Positions 15,598 through 27,680 of a DNA stretch of 35,021 nt are shown piece after piece; the first letter of the stretch is position 1, and every line of letters starts with the position of its first letter. The position numbers and the translations under genes are program-made. The notes under the pieces are model-generated. The model did no database searches, had not been told where the DNA came from, and worked only from the letters and a program-made list of their open reading frames with translations. The stretch spans positions 1 to 35,021 of the forward strand of contig DATAWG010000022.1 of assembly GCA_036267355.1 (NCBI GenBank), in the 5' to 3' direction. The DNA comes from Pirellulales bacterium. GTDB lineage: Bacteria > Planctomycetota > Planctomycetia > Pirellulales > DATAWG01.

Positions 15598-16533
15598 ATG
15601 GAATATCGATCGCTGGGAAACACGGGGCTGAAGCTGCCGGTGATTGGGTTCGGGGCTTCGTCGCTGGGACAGGAATTCCGGCAGATCGATCTGCAGGAAG
15701 CGCTACGGGCCGTGCCCGAGGCGCTCGATTGCGGGATGAACTTCATCGACACTTCGCCTTTTTATGGACGAGGAATGTCGGAGGTGCTGCTGGGTTTTGC
15801 CCTGCAAGGCATTCCGCGCGATCGATACATCTTGGGGACCAAGCTCGGCCGATATGCCGGCGCTCATTTCGATTTCTCGGCCCGGCGTGTTGCCGAGAGC
15901 ATCGACATCAGCTTGGAGCGGATGCGGGTCGAATACCTCGACATCTGCTTGTGCCACGATATCGAATTCGTCGACATGGCCCAAATCGTCGAAGAAACGC
16001 TGCCGGCCATGCGGCGGGCCCAGCAGGCCGGCAAGATCCGATTCATCGGCATCTCCGGCTACCCGATGAAGATCTTTCGCTACATTCTCGATCGCGCCCC
16101 GCTCAACGTCGTATTGTCGTACAACCACTACACACTGCAAAACACGATGTTCGGCGATCTGGCGCCGTATTTGAAATCGAAGGGCGTCGGAATCATGAAC
16201 GCGGCCCCGTTCTCCGCCCGATTGCTCACCAACGAACCGCTTCCGCACTGGCATAAAGCCACCGACGCCGTCCGGGCTGCTTGCCGCCGGGCCGCAGAGC
16301 ATTGCCGTAGCCGCGGCATCGACATCGCCCAATTGGCATTGCAATTCTCGATCAGCAATCCCGATCTTTCGACCTGCGTCACGGGCACGGCCAATCCGGC
16401 CCGCATCCGCCAATGGGCCGCTTGGGTGGAAAAGCCGATCGACAAACCGTTGCTTGCCGAAGTGCTGGAAATCCTCAAGCCGATCCACGATTGGCACTAC
16501 ATCGAAGGCCGGCGGGAAAACAACGATCCGTAG
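15598..16533 (+). CDS. aldo/keto reductase (L-galactose/L-fucose dehydrogenase-like)
   Basis: A protein of about 311 residues with the aldo/keto reductase barrel and a complete catalytic tetrad: Asp51, Tyr56 (DTSPFYGRGMSE), Lys82 (LGTKLGRY) and His120 (CLCHDIEF). The N-terminus MEYRSLGNTGLKLPVIGFG is typical. By its general pattern it resembles the L-galactose dehydrogenase-like branch, which oxidises free aldoses to lactones using NAD(P)+. That would fit directly after an RbsD/FucU mutarotase. ATG 15598 is chosen over an in-frame TTG 9 bases upstream; an AGG lies about 10 bases before it. It converges with the next gene. Confidence 0.88.
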   Translation: MEYRSLGNTGLKLPVIGFGASSLGQEFRQIDLQEALRAVPEALDCGMNFIDTSPFYGRGMSEVLLGFALQGIPRDRYILGTKLGRYAGAHFDFSARRVAESIDISLERMRVEYLDICLCHDIEFVDMAQIVEETLPAMRRAQQAGKIRFIGISGYPMKIFRYILDRAPLNVVLSYNHYTLQNTMFGDLAPYLKSKGVGIMNAAPFSARLLTNEPLPHWHKATDAVRAACRRAAEHCRSRGIDIAQLALQFSISNPDLSTCVTGTANPARIRQWAAWVEKPIDKPLLAEVLEILKPIHDWHYIEGRRENNDP

Positions 16534-16621
16534 GTCAAAATGCGCGCATCTTGGCCCGACGCGGTAGCGAGGAAGACGCGGGCAAGCGGCCAGCCATTTT
16601 CGATTTGGCGCGAATCGGCAG

Positions 16622-17767
16622 TTATCCTCCGCCGGCTTCCTTGCCAATCGCTGGCGCCGGTTTGTATATTTCGCGATTTTCTTTTCCGTGAATCCGCGAC
16701 CACCAGCGCGCGTCGTGAATCACAAGCAATTCGCCGGGCTCCCCGACCTGTTCGAAGTATTCCTCATACAGCCGGACCGCCGGCGGCATCGCCGCGTTGA
16801 GCGATGATGCGAGCGTGTCAAGTCGCACTTCGGCACCGTCAGGCAAGACGATTTTGGCCTCGAGCGTGTTGCCCGAGTAGAGGCAGTAGGCCAAATACGC
16901 ATCGACCACACCGAAATAATATCCCACCGGCGAAATCAAAATTACGAGCGCCGCCGTCTTCGCCAGCCGCGACGATTCACGCCAATCCCGTAACGGCGAT
17001 GTTCGCCAGGGCCAGATCAAAAGCAGGGCAGCGGCCGCGAGCACGATATTCCACGGCCAAACGCCTGCATTCCATCCCAATCGTAAGGCGAGCCAAAGCG
17101 CGATCGTCGAATGCATCGCGCAAGCCAGCGCCGCAGCGGCTTGCCGAGAACGCGGCACGATGGCCAGTAGCGCCAGGGCCACCTCGAGCCCGGCAGCGGC
17201 CGCGCCCAGCACGGCGAGCGATCGCGAGTCGGTCTTGCCCAACAATCCGGTGGCCAAATACGGCACGACCTTGTGGAAATAGCCGGGGCTGAGAAGTTTG
17301 TGCACGCCGGCGAAAAACCACATGGCGATCAAATGCGATCGGCCGACCAGCTTTGCACCCGGTGTTCCCAGGCTGGCCACCATCAGCAGGGCGAGCGAAA
17401 TGCATTGCGGCTGCATGCGCGTCTGGTCGAGCAGCATCGCTGCCACCAACAGCCCAATATGCACGACAACGCCCCACCGCGCAAACAGCAATACCAACAC
17501 CAGTGAGGCCCACAGCCATGGCAGCACGTTGAACTGCGGAAAGCCGTCCGTCGGCAATCCGAAAGCCGGCAACATCGGCGGCTGCGGCGGGTAATGCCGC
17601 ACGATCCACAACGGCCACGTGATTCCGAGCGTCATGGCCTGTCCGGCCACGGCGAGCAAACGGAGCGCAAGCGACCGCCAATCGCGATTCCGCGCCGGCA
17701 GCGCCGGCGCTACTCGATCGCTCGTGCGTGCAGCGGCTCGGCCCGGCGATTTGATTTGCGATTTCAT
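16622..17767 (-). CDS. multi-pass membrane protein, HTTM/DoxX-like
   Basis: A protein of about 381 residues with a basic N-terminus and roughly eight hydrophobic segments. The segment SHLIAMWFFAGVHKLLSPGYF resembles the conserved 'A-G-x-x-K-L' region of HTTM/DoxX-like membrane proteins. The last 80 or so residues are soluble and acidic (LYEEYFEQVGEPGELLVIHD), probably periplasmic. No catalytic motif could be confirmed, so the function is unknown. ATG 17767 is preferred to the longer open frame because it clears the end of the ABC permease gene, 49 bases upstream on the same strand, which suggests a shared transcript. Confidence 0.7.
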   Translation of the reverse strand: MKSQIKSPGRAAARTSDRVAPALPARNRDWRSLALRLLAVAGQAMTLGITWPLWIVRHYPPQPPMLPAFGLPTDGFPQFNVLPWLWASLVLVLLFARWGVVVHIGLLVAAMLLDQTRMQPQCISLALLMVASLGTPGAKLVGRSHLIAMWFFAGVHKLLSPGYFHKVVPYLATGLLGKTDSRSLAVLGAAAAGLEVALALLAIVPRSRQAAAALACAMHSTIALWLALRLGWNAGVWPWNIVLAAAALLLIWPWRTSPLRDWRESSRLAKTAALVILISPVGYYFGVVDAYLAYCLYSGNTLEAKIVLPDGAEVRLDTLASSLNAAMPPAVRLYEEYFEQVGEPGELLVIHDARWWSRIHGKENREIYKPAPAIGKEAGGG

Positions 17768-17816
17768 GACGACGGTGGATTTATCGGCCACTCGCAAAGG
17801 CCGCGCGACCGCGAAT

Positions 17817-18737
17817 CTATTTGCTTTCGAGTGCCGCTTCCGCCGTCGTTCGCCGAGGCCAGAATTGCACGACATAGGCCACGGCAAACACCGCGCATAG
17901 CACCGCGACGATGCACGGGCCCGTCGAAAGATTCCCCGCCTCGAGGCTCAACACCAGTCCGCCCACGATGCCGGTCATTCCAATCAACCATGAAAAGAGT
18001 AGCACGCGCCCTAACCGTCGGGAAAGCAAATTGGCCGTCGCACCCGGAATCACTAATAGCGCTGTCACCAACACAATGCCCGCCAAGCGCACGGTGAGCA
18101 CGATTGCGATCGAGAGCATGGCGAGCATGAGATAGTGAATGAAGCCGGTGCGCACGCCGAACACCTGGCTGACGGTCTCCTGGAAGGCGTAGAAAATGAT
18201 TTCCTTGAACAGCGCCGCGAACACCAGCAGCATCGCCGCCGCAGCGATCGCCGCCAGCCAAACGTCGTAGGGCCCGACGTTGAACAGCGAACCGAACAGC
18301 AGTGATTCGATATTCGGCGCGGCTCGTGGGGGACCGAACCAGTTCACATACCACTCCGCGTGAGCGAAGCTGCGATGCAGATCGGTGAGCAGCACACCCC
18401 AGGCCATCGCCGCCACCAGCAAAATGCCGATCGCGCTATCCGCCTCGACATGCCGCCGCCGCGAGAGCGCGCCGATGGCGATGGCCGTGGCGAGGCAAAA
18501 CGCCAGCACGATCAGATCGGCTTTCCAAGTACCACCGACGCCCGCGGTCGTCAGGCCGAGAAACAGGGCCGTGCCCATGCCGCCGAAACCAGCATGGGCA
18601 ATCCCCTCGCCGATAAATGCCATTCGCTTCAGCACGACGATCACCGACAGCAGCGAACAAATCGTCCCCACCGCAATACCGGCGAATAAGGCGTTGCGGA
18701 AAATTCCGATCTCCCAAAGTTCGCGAAAGAGGTTCAT
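17817..18737 (-). CDS. metal ABC transporter permease, ABC-3 family
   Basis: A 306-residue permease of the ZnuB/MntB type with eight or nine membrane segments. It shows typical family features: FAGIAVGTICSLLSVIVVL near the N-terminus (in parts), RMAFIGEGIAHAGFGG, the HxxxADSAIGIL-like segment (HVEADSAIGILL), and ATANLLSRRLGR near the end. It would move Zn2+, Mn2+ or Fe2+ across the inner membrane with an ATPase and a solute-binding protein. Neither partner lies in the window: the next gene upstream is divergent and is a soluble ABC-F protein. The partners must be elsewhere, or the permease is orphaned. Confidence 0.88.
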   Translation of the reverse strand: MNLFRELWEIGIFRNALFAGIAVGTICSLLSVIVVLKRMAFIGEGIAHAGFGGMGTALFLGLTTAGVGGTWKADLIVLAFCLATAIAIGALSRRRHVEADSAIGILLVAAMAWGVLLTDLHRSFAHAEWYVNWFGPPRAAPNIESLLFGSLFNVGPYDVWLAAIAAAAMLLVFAALFKEIIFYAFQETVSQVFGVRTGFIHYLMLAMLSIAIVLTVRLAGIVLVTALLVIPGATANLLSRRLGRVLLFSWLIGMTGIVGGLVLSLEAGNLSTGPCIVAVLCAVFAVAYVVQFWPRRTTAEAALESK

Positions 18738-19081
18738 GGAGCTGGCCGGCGCGTGAAATCATTGATGTGATGAATCAGGCATTGTAACAAAGATTTTCAC
18801 GCGGAGCCGCGGAGGGAGCGGAGACGGACGGAGAGGAGATTTTGGGTCTGGCGTAGCCGCCATCGAGCGGCGCCTGCGGCTGTCGACGCGGCGCGCCAAA
18901 TGAGATTTGCTCCCGGCTTGCATCCCCATTCCTCCTCGTCTCTGCCTCTCCGCGTCTCCGCGTGAGCTGCCCTCGTTGCTTCCATCGTTGCTTCCGTTGG
19001 CGCATCGACAAAACTAGCTGACCGCAGCAAAATTAGAACTTGAAGAGTTGTCCGCACCCTCACCCCCACCCTTGCCGCTTC
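18738..19081. other. intergenic region between the divergent permease and ABC-F genes
   Basis: About 344 bases that must hold two divergent promoters. Half of it is taken up by the fold-back repeat at 18797-18965. A C-rich tract (CCC-TCA-CCCCC-A-CCC, 19057-19071) ends 10 bases before the ABC-F start, much like the one before the zinc dehydrogenase. No clear sigma-70 promoter is seen. Confidence 0.4.
18797..18965. repeat. 169-bp fold-back element with 20-bp terminal inverted repeats
   Basis: Terminal arms TCACGCGGAGCCGCGGAGGG (18797-18816) and CTCTCCGCGTCTCCGCGTGA (18946-18965) pair at 18 of 20 positions. The interior is purine-rich on the left, pyrimidine-rich on the right, and carries a further GC palindrome near 18855-18890. 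This shape suits a small non-autonomous mobile element. No flanking target duplication could be confirmed. Confidence 0.55.
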
Positions 19082-20911
19082 ATGGCCATCGTTGCTCTTC
19101 GCGAACTGTCTGTCGGATTTCATGGGCCGCTGCTATTGGATCGCGTCGATTGCCAGATCGAAGCGGGCCAAACAATCGGTCTCCTCGGCCGAAACGGCTC
19201 CGGCAAGACGACGCTGATGCGCGTGTTGCAAGGCGAGGTGCAGCCCGATTCGGGGCAAATCATTCGAGCCCCGGGTGTCACGATCTCGCTGTTGCCGCAG
19301 GATGTGCCGGGAAATATCTCTGGAACGATCGCCGAAGTCGTTGCCGGCGGTCTAAAGGGAGATATTAGGGCAGAGGCGGTGCATGAAGCGCACGAATCGG
19401 CTTGGCGCGGCGAGCAAAAGGTAAAAGAGATTCTCTCGCGGATGGATCTCGACGGGGCCGGGCGGTTCGAAACGCTTTCCTCTGGGATGAAGCGCCGCGT
19501 GCTCTTGGCCCGATCGCTGGTTCCGGCCCCCGATCTGCTGCTGCTCGACGAGCCGACGAACCATCTCGACATTCAAGCCATCACATGGCTCGAAGAGTTT
19601 CTCGCCCGTTGGCCCGGCACGCTGCTTTTCGTCACCCACGATCGGATGTTTCTCCGCAAATTGGCCACGCGGATTTTGGAAATCGATCGCGGCCGTCTGT
19701 TCGATTGGTCGTGCGACTACGACACGTTTCTCGAGCGCAAGGAACTCGCGCTGGCGGCCGAGGAAAAGCAAAATGCGCTGTTCGACAAACGGCTGGCCGA
19801 GGAAGAACGCTGGATTCGCACCGGCATCAAGGCCCGGCGCACGCGCAACGAGGGGCGAGTGCGGGCGCTCGAAGCAATGCGGCGTGCCCGGAGCAACCGG
19901 CGATCGGGCACCGGCAGCGTTCAAATGACGATCCACGAAGGCCAGCGAAGCGGAGTGCTCGTAGCCCAGGTCGAACATCTTTCGTTTGCCTTCGGCGCAC
20001 GGAAAATCGTCGATGATTTTTCGACGATGATCATGCGGGGCGACAAGATCGGCATCATCGGCCCGAACGGCGTGGGGAAAACGACGTTGCTGAAAATCTT
20101 GCTTGGCCAATTGCCGCCGCAAGAGGGAAAGGTGCGACTCGGATCGAATTTGCAAATCGCCTATTTCGATCAGCGCCGCGAGCAATTGGACGACGAACGC
20201 AGCGTGGCAGAGAATGTCGGCGATGGCTACGACACGGTTCCGGGTGGAGGCGCGCCGCGGCACATCATCGGCTATCTACAAGACTTCTTGTTCAGCCCCG
20301 AACGAGCGCGAACGCCGGTGCGATTTCTCTCCGGCGGCGAGAGAAACCGGGTGCTGCTGGCCCGGCTCTTCGCCAAGCCGGCCAACGTGATCGTGCTCGA
20401 CGAACCCACGAACGATCTCGACACCGAAACACTCGAATTGCTCGAAGAACGGCTCGTGCAATTCGAGGGGACCGTGCTGTTGGTGAGCCACGATCGGGAG
20501 TTTCTCAACAACATCGTCACGAGCACGATCGTGTTCGAAGACGGCAATGCCCGCGAATACGTCGGCGGCTACGACGATTGGCTGCGGCAGCGAAAGAGCG
20601 AAGATTCCGAGAAGGAGGCCGCGAAACGCGACAAACCCTCGGCAACTCGATCCGCCGAGAAGTCATCCTCCTTGGCCACCAGCAAACGCCGCCTGAGCTA
20701 CAAGGAACAACAAGAGCACCAAGCGTTGCCGGCCCGGATCGAGCAGCTCGAGGCCGAGATCGCCGCGCTGCACGATGTGATGGCCAAGCCCGAGTTCTAC
20801 CGCCAGCCGGGAGGGGCAATTGTAAGTGAGCAATCGCGGTTGTCCGAGTTGGAATCACGGCTCACCGCGGCGTATTCCCGGTGGGAAGAACTGGAGCAGC
20901 GCAGCGCGTAA
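19082..20911 (+). CDS. ABC-F ATPase, Uup-like
   Basis: A 609-residue soluble protein with two ABC cassettes and no membrane segments. Cassette 1 has Walker A GLLGRNGSGKTT, signature LSSGMKRRVLL and Walker B LLLLDEPTNHLD. Cassette 2 has GIIGPNGVGKTT, LSGGERNRVLL and VIVLDEPTNDLD. A charged linker joins the cassettes, and a C-terminal coiled coil (LPARIEQLEAEIAALHDVM) matches the Uup-type C-terminal domain. ABC-F proteins act on the ribosome or on nucleic acid, not in transport. It should not be paired with the neighbouring metal permease. ATG 19082 starts the conserved region; a C-rich tract takes the place of a ribosome binding site. Confidence 0.93.
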   Translation: MAIVALRELSVGFHGPLLLDRVDCQIEAGQTIGLLGRNGSGKTTLMRVLQGEVQPDSGQIIRAPGVTISLLPQDVPGNISGTIAEVVAGGLKGDIRAEAVHEAHESAWRGEQKVKEILSRMDLDGAGRFETLSSGMKRRVLLARSLVPAPDLLLLDEPTNHLDIQAITWLEEFLARWPGTLLFVTHDRMFLRKLATRILEIDRGRLFDWSCDYDTFLERKELALAAEEKQNALFDKRLAEEERWIRTGIKARRTRNEGRVRALEAMRRARSNRRSGTGSVQMTIHEGQRSGVLVAQVEHLSFAFGARKIVDDFSTMIMRGDKIGIIGPNGVGKTTLLKILLGQLPPQEGKVRLGSNLQIAYFDQRREQLDDERSVAENVGDGYDTVPGGGAPRHIIGYLQDFLFSPERARTPVRFLSGGERNRVLLARLFAKPANVIVLDEPTNDLDTETLELLEERLVQFEGTVLLVSHDREFLNNIVTSTIVFEDGNAREYVGGYDDWLRQRKSEDSEKEAAKRDKPSATRSAEKSSSLATSKRRLSYKEQQEHQALPARIEQLEAEIAALHDVMAKPEFYRQPGGAIVSEQSRLSELESRLTAAYSRWEELEQRSA

Positions 20912-20933
20912 CGGCAAACGATAGCGGAGGAGG

Positions 20934-20996
20934 TGCGCCACCGGCAAGCGCAGTCGTCGGGCGTGTGCCACTGGCAAGCGCAAGTCTGCCAGTGCG
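20934..20996 (+). repeat. dispersed palindrome family A, copy 5 (a partial and a full unit in tandem)
   Basis: A degenerate unit at 20934-20962 (GCCACCGGCAAGCGCAGTCG) is followed by a full one at 20963-20996 starting GTGTGCCACTGGCAAGCGCA. It lies just after the ABC-F stop. Confidence 0.7.
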
Positions 20997-21042
20997 CCGG
21001 CCGATCGACTTTCACTCCGATGGCGAAGGCCAACTTGCGGTT

Positions 21043-21088
21043 CACACTGGCAGACTGCGCTTGGCAGTGGCACATCCAGTGGCACACC
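21043..21088 (-). repeat. dispersed palindrome family A, copy 6
   Basis: CACACTGGCAGACTGCGCTT then GGCAGTGGCACA, with an extra CCAGTGGCACACC after it. It is inverted relative to copy 5, with 46 bases between, forming a second inverted pair in a convergent gap. Confidence 0.7.
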
Positions 21089-21112
21089 TCGCGTGCCGAA
21101 GCGAGATTCGCT

Positions 21113-22006
21113 CTACGGCGATTTATAGTCGCGCCAGATCCAGCGCATGGCATCCGGAAAGATCGCGCCGGCTTGTTTGCCATCGTGCGCCCCGGTGCCG
21201 AATTCGAAGCGATAATCGTAGCCGGCGAACTTCAGTGCAGCGGCCATTTCTTGGTTGGCCAGCGGCCAGTTGCCGAATTGATTGTCCAAATCGTGCGAGC
21301 CGTCTTGCAAGAAAACCCGGATCGGCTTGGCGTTCTTCTTCGAAGCGCGAATTTGCGGCGGATAAACATAGCCGCCGCGGATGTTCGTGAAGCTGCCGAT
21401 GAAGCTGACGACTTTCGAAAACGCATCCGGCCGCTGCCATGCGACCGTGAACGAACAGATTCCACCCGAGCTGGAGCCGCAAATGCCCCGCCCGGCCGCT
21501 TGATCGGTCAGCTTGTATTGCTTGCCCACCTCGGGCAACATTTCTTCCAGCAGAAATCGGGCATATTGATTGCTCACCGTGTCGTATTCGACGCTGCGGT
21601 CGTCGGCCTTCCAACCGTCCGCCGGCAGTTTGTCGCCATGCATGCCAGGATTGATGAACAGCCCAATTGTCACCGGCATCTGCCTCTTGTCGATCAGATT
21701 GTCGAACACGATCGGAGCGCGGAAATCGCCGTGCTCGTTGACATAAGCATGCCCGTCTTGAAACACCATGAGGCAAGCCGGATGAGCCGGGTCATATTGC
21801 TTCGGCACATAAACCCAATATTCACGAATCGTGTCCGGATAGATTTTGCTTTTCCACTCATGGTGTTCGACCGTCCCCTTGGGCACGCCGTCGTGCCGTT
21901 CTGAATCGGGACCGTGCTTGTATTCATCCGCGCGGGCGATTCCCGGCAGGCACGGCACGGCGAGTGATACGGCCAGGGCGCAAATCGTGAGACGGCGGGC
22001 GAGCAT
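21113..22006 (-). CDS. secreted alpha/beta-hydrolase esterase (Esterase D / enterochelin esterase-like)
   Basis: A 297-residue protein with a signal peptide (MLARRLTICALAVSLAVPC, cleaved near ARA-DE). The fold is that of the PF00756-type esterases: strands REYWVYVPKQY and ACLMVFQDGHAY, the nucleophile elbow GICGSSSGGICS with Ser179, acid candidates Asp235 or Asp242, and His274 in GAHDG. These enzymes cleave carboxylic esters, for example acetyl or feruloyl groups on polysaccharides, or siderophore esters; the substrate cannot be told here. ATG 22006 is chosen for the signal peptide and a GAGG 7 bases upstream. The gene is divergent from the acyl-AMP ligase fusion. Confidence 0.85.
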   Translation of the reverse strand: MLARRLTICALAVSLAVPCLPGIARADEYKHGPDSERHDGVPKGTVEHHEWKSKIYPDTIREYWVYVPKQYDPAHPACLMVFQDGHAYVNEHGDFRAPIVFDNLIDKRQMPVTIGLFINPGMHGDKLPADGWKADDRSVEYDTVSNQYARFLLEEMLPEVGKQYKLTDQAAGRGICGSSSGGICSFTVAWQRPDAFSKVVSFIGSFTNIRGGYVYPPQIRASKKNAKPIRVFLQDGSHDLDNQFGNWPLANQEMAAALKFAGYDYRFEFGTGAHDGKQAGAIFPDAMRWIWRDYKSP

Positions 22007-22612
22007 GGAAAAACCTCGGCGGGGCGATCGGTGGTAGGGAAGAACGGGCGGGATGGACCGGCGGCGCGATAGGCTGAACCCTTGAGTTCGGTAGAGTCGA
22101 CAAATGCCATCGTCCTCAAAGTCGCTATATACCTCGCAGACAGCAGTGCCACTGTCAAGCAACGCGCAATTCGCCCACGCAATTTTCCAAGCTCAATGGC
22201 CGGCTCGACAGGGGGGGGCCGCGACAGTTCGTCTAACGAAAGCCTCCGACCTACTAGCGGTTTGCTTAAGACGGCGGATCGGTTCAGTGGGGCGCAATAT
22301 CCGGGCAACCCGGACGAAGCTAATCGTTGCTGCGCGGCCTTGCCGATTTTTGGACGTGTCGGGCTTATGCTTCCCCCGAGCTGACGTGACGGAAACCAGG
22401 CATGGCCGTCCGTGGCTTACGGCAAACGCGCAACGAAGTCGCGGTTGGATCGGCCCCATAGCGGTTTGTATCGGTTATAGGGGCGTGGTAAGCTATTCGG
22501 TCGGAAAATCGCGGGGGGATTGTACGCTTCCGGCTGCGAACTGCCACGGACGGTGCAGAGTGTACCGCCCGTCTCACATTCATCGCGCGCCCCTAACCCC
22601 GGGTCAAAAAAA
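22007..22612. other. long intergenic region between divergent esterase and lipid-synthase genes
   Basis: About 600 bases without a recognisable gene. It holds a perfect hairpin or operator, TCCGGG-CAA-CCCGGA, at 22300-22314, and a weak promoter-like pair for the synthase, TTGTAT (22466-22471) and TAAGCT (22489-22494) with a 17-base spacer. A short C-rich stretch (CCCCTAACCCC) lies about 15 bases before the GTG start. Confidence 0.4.
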
Positions 22613-26173
<3,561 letters not shown>

Positions 26174-26193
26174 GCGGTAGATCGTTGCCGCTC

Positions 26194-27240
26194 ATGCGAG
26201 TGAATCTTTTCCGACGATCATTGCTCATCCTCTGCCTGACAGTTTTTGTGGGGGCAGATTCTTCTTGCCGAGCATTCGCCGCGCCGGCGGGCGAAACATC
26301 CGGCGGATGGGCGAAGTATCACGACAATCCTGTGCTCGGCGGCCAATACGGCGTTTGCTTCGATGTGTCGGTTCTTCGCGAAGATCCCACGCCCTCGTCG
26401 TCTTCTCTCGCCCCTCGCCCCTCGTCCCTCGCCCCTTCCTACCGCATGTGGCTCTCCTGGCGGCCGAAGCAGAGCATCGCCATCGTCGAGAGCAAAGATA
26501 GTTTTCACTGGGATGGGCCGCCGCGAACCGTTCTTCCTCCGCGGAAGGAAACCGGCTGGGAAGTTGAAGTGAATCGGCCCGTCGTGATCCGCCGCGACGA
26601 TGGCTACCACATGTGGTACACCGGCCAGGCCGGCGGGCATTCCGCAATTGGCTACGCCACCAGCCGCGACGGCACCCTTTGGCGGCGAATGTCGGATCGG
26701 CCGGTGCTATCCGCCGATCAACCGTGGGAGAAAGTGGCGGTGATGTGTCCCGATGTGATCTGGGACGCGCAGGCCAAGCTGCTTCGCATGTGGTATTCCG
26801 GCGGCGAGCAATACGAGCCCGACGCAATCGGCTACGCCACCAGCCCCGACGGCCTGAACTGGACCAAGAACAAGTCGAATCCGATTTTTCGGCCCGATCC
26901 GCGCGCCGCTTGGGAGCACCACAAAGTCACGGCGGTTCACGTGGTTCGCCGCGGCGACGAGTATCTGATGTTTTACATCGGCTTCCGCGACACGGCCCAC
27001 GCCCAGATCGGCGTCGCCCGATCGAAAGACGGAATCACGAATTGGCAGCGGAACCCGGCTAACCCGATCATCCGCGCCGCGGGGGGCGATTCCTGGGATG
27101 CCGACGCCTGTTACAAACCGTATGCCATCTTCGACGGCAAGCGCTGGCTTCTCTGGTACAACGGCCGCCGCGGCAGCATCGAACAAATCGGCGTGGCAAC
27201 GCACGAAGGCGAAGACTTAGGCTTCGGCCAATGGCCGTGA
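26194..27240 (+). CDS. secreted five-bladed beta-propeller glycosidase-like protein
   Basis: About 348 residues with a signal peptide or lipoprotein-like N-terminus (hydrophobic residues 9-22, then SSCRAFAAP). The body has repeating propeller motifs (YHMWYTGQ, AIGYATSRDGTLW, LRMWYSGGEQ, AIGYATSPDGLNW, YLMFYIGFRD, IGVARSKDG, WLLWYNGRRG), as in GH43/GH32/GH130-like families. Asp and Glu candidates for catalysis are present (for example EVEVNRPVV and CPDVIWD), but the exact family is uncertain and it may be a binding protein. It acts outside the cytoplasm on glycans. An in-frame Ser/Pro/Leu/Ala-rich insertion near residues 66-84 is encoded by a C-rich repeat. It begins 20 bases after the lipid-synthase gene, so the two may be cotranscribed. 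Confidence 0.75.
   Translation: MRVNLFRRSLLILCLTVFVGADSSCRAFAAPAGETSGGWAKYHDNPVLGGQYGVCFDVSVLREDPTPSSSSLAPRPSSLAPSYRMWLSWRPKQSIAIVESKDSFHWDGPPRTVLPPRKETGWEVEVNRPVVIRRDDGYHMWYTGQAGGHSAIGYATSRDGTLWRRMSDRPVLSADQPWEKVAVMCPDVIWDAQAKLLRMWYSGGEQYEPDAIGYATSPDGLNWTKNKSNPIFRPDPRAAWEHHKVTAVHVVRRGDEYLMFYIGFRDTAHAQIGVARSKDGITNWQRNPANPIIRAAGGDSWDADACYKPYAIFDGKRWLLWYNGRRGSIEQIGVATHEGEDLGFGQWP
26411..26435 (-). repeat. C-rich repeat inserted in frame within the propeller gene
   Basis: CCCC-TCG-CCCC-TCGT-CCC-TCG-CCCC gives a four-run G-quadruplex motif on the minus strand. On the plus strand it encodes part of the stretch SLAPRPSSLAPS, unlike the surrounding propeller sequence. Similar C-rich DNA is found between genes elsewhere in the window. 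Confidence 0.6.
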
Positions 27241-27405
27241 AATAGCTTGGCCGCCTTCATTCGGCTTCACGAAAGTACCGGAATGGATAGCTCGGCGCTG
27301 TCGAAGCTCGAAACTGGTCAGCGCGCCAATCCTACCTTGGATACGCTGGTGCGTTACGCGGATGCGGTCGGTAAGCGCCTCGTCGTCTCACTCGCCGACG
27401 GGTGA
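27241..27405 (+). pseudogene. remnant of an XRE/Cro-CI type DNA-binding protein
   Basis: Directly after the propeller stop codon, in the same frame, the DNA reads STGMDSSALSKLETGQRANP, continuing TLDTLVRYADAVGKRLVVSL and ADG before a TGA at 27403. This matches the recognition-helix and C-terminal part of XRE-type helix-turn-helix proteins of the antitoxin-like kind. The N-terminal helix and GLTQ-like segment are missing, and the residues before it (NSLAAFIRLHE) do not look like them. The only in-frame ATG, at 27283, would give a 40-residue piece lacking half the domain, so I call it a broken gene. The rest of the gap to 27680 shows nothing else clear. Confidence 0.6.
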
Positions 27406-27680
27406 CCCGCCCCGAGTGCTCCGGGGGGCTGCTATTTCGGAAGTTGGCGCGCGTCCGGTGGTTGTTGGCAAATATCGAGTGCGACCCGTTGGTGAAATGC
27501 GGCGGAAGGCGGAGCAAACAGTGCCTCAGCGGCTGGAACCAGAGACAACACGAAAGCCGAGGTGAAACTGCGCCATGAAGCCATAACCACCTCCGTGTTG
27601 GAACACTCGCGGCCAGACGCATTTCGACACGCCGATTTTGTTGGCTCATGGTGGCAGCGTAATGCACTGCCGAGAAAACT

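Noticed and set aside
17817-20911. Metal permease and ABC-F ATPase as one transporter
   Set aside because: They are divergent, and the ATPase is a two-cassette ABC-F protein, a class that does not pair with permeases.
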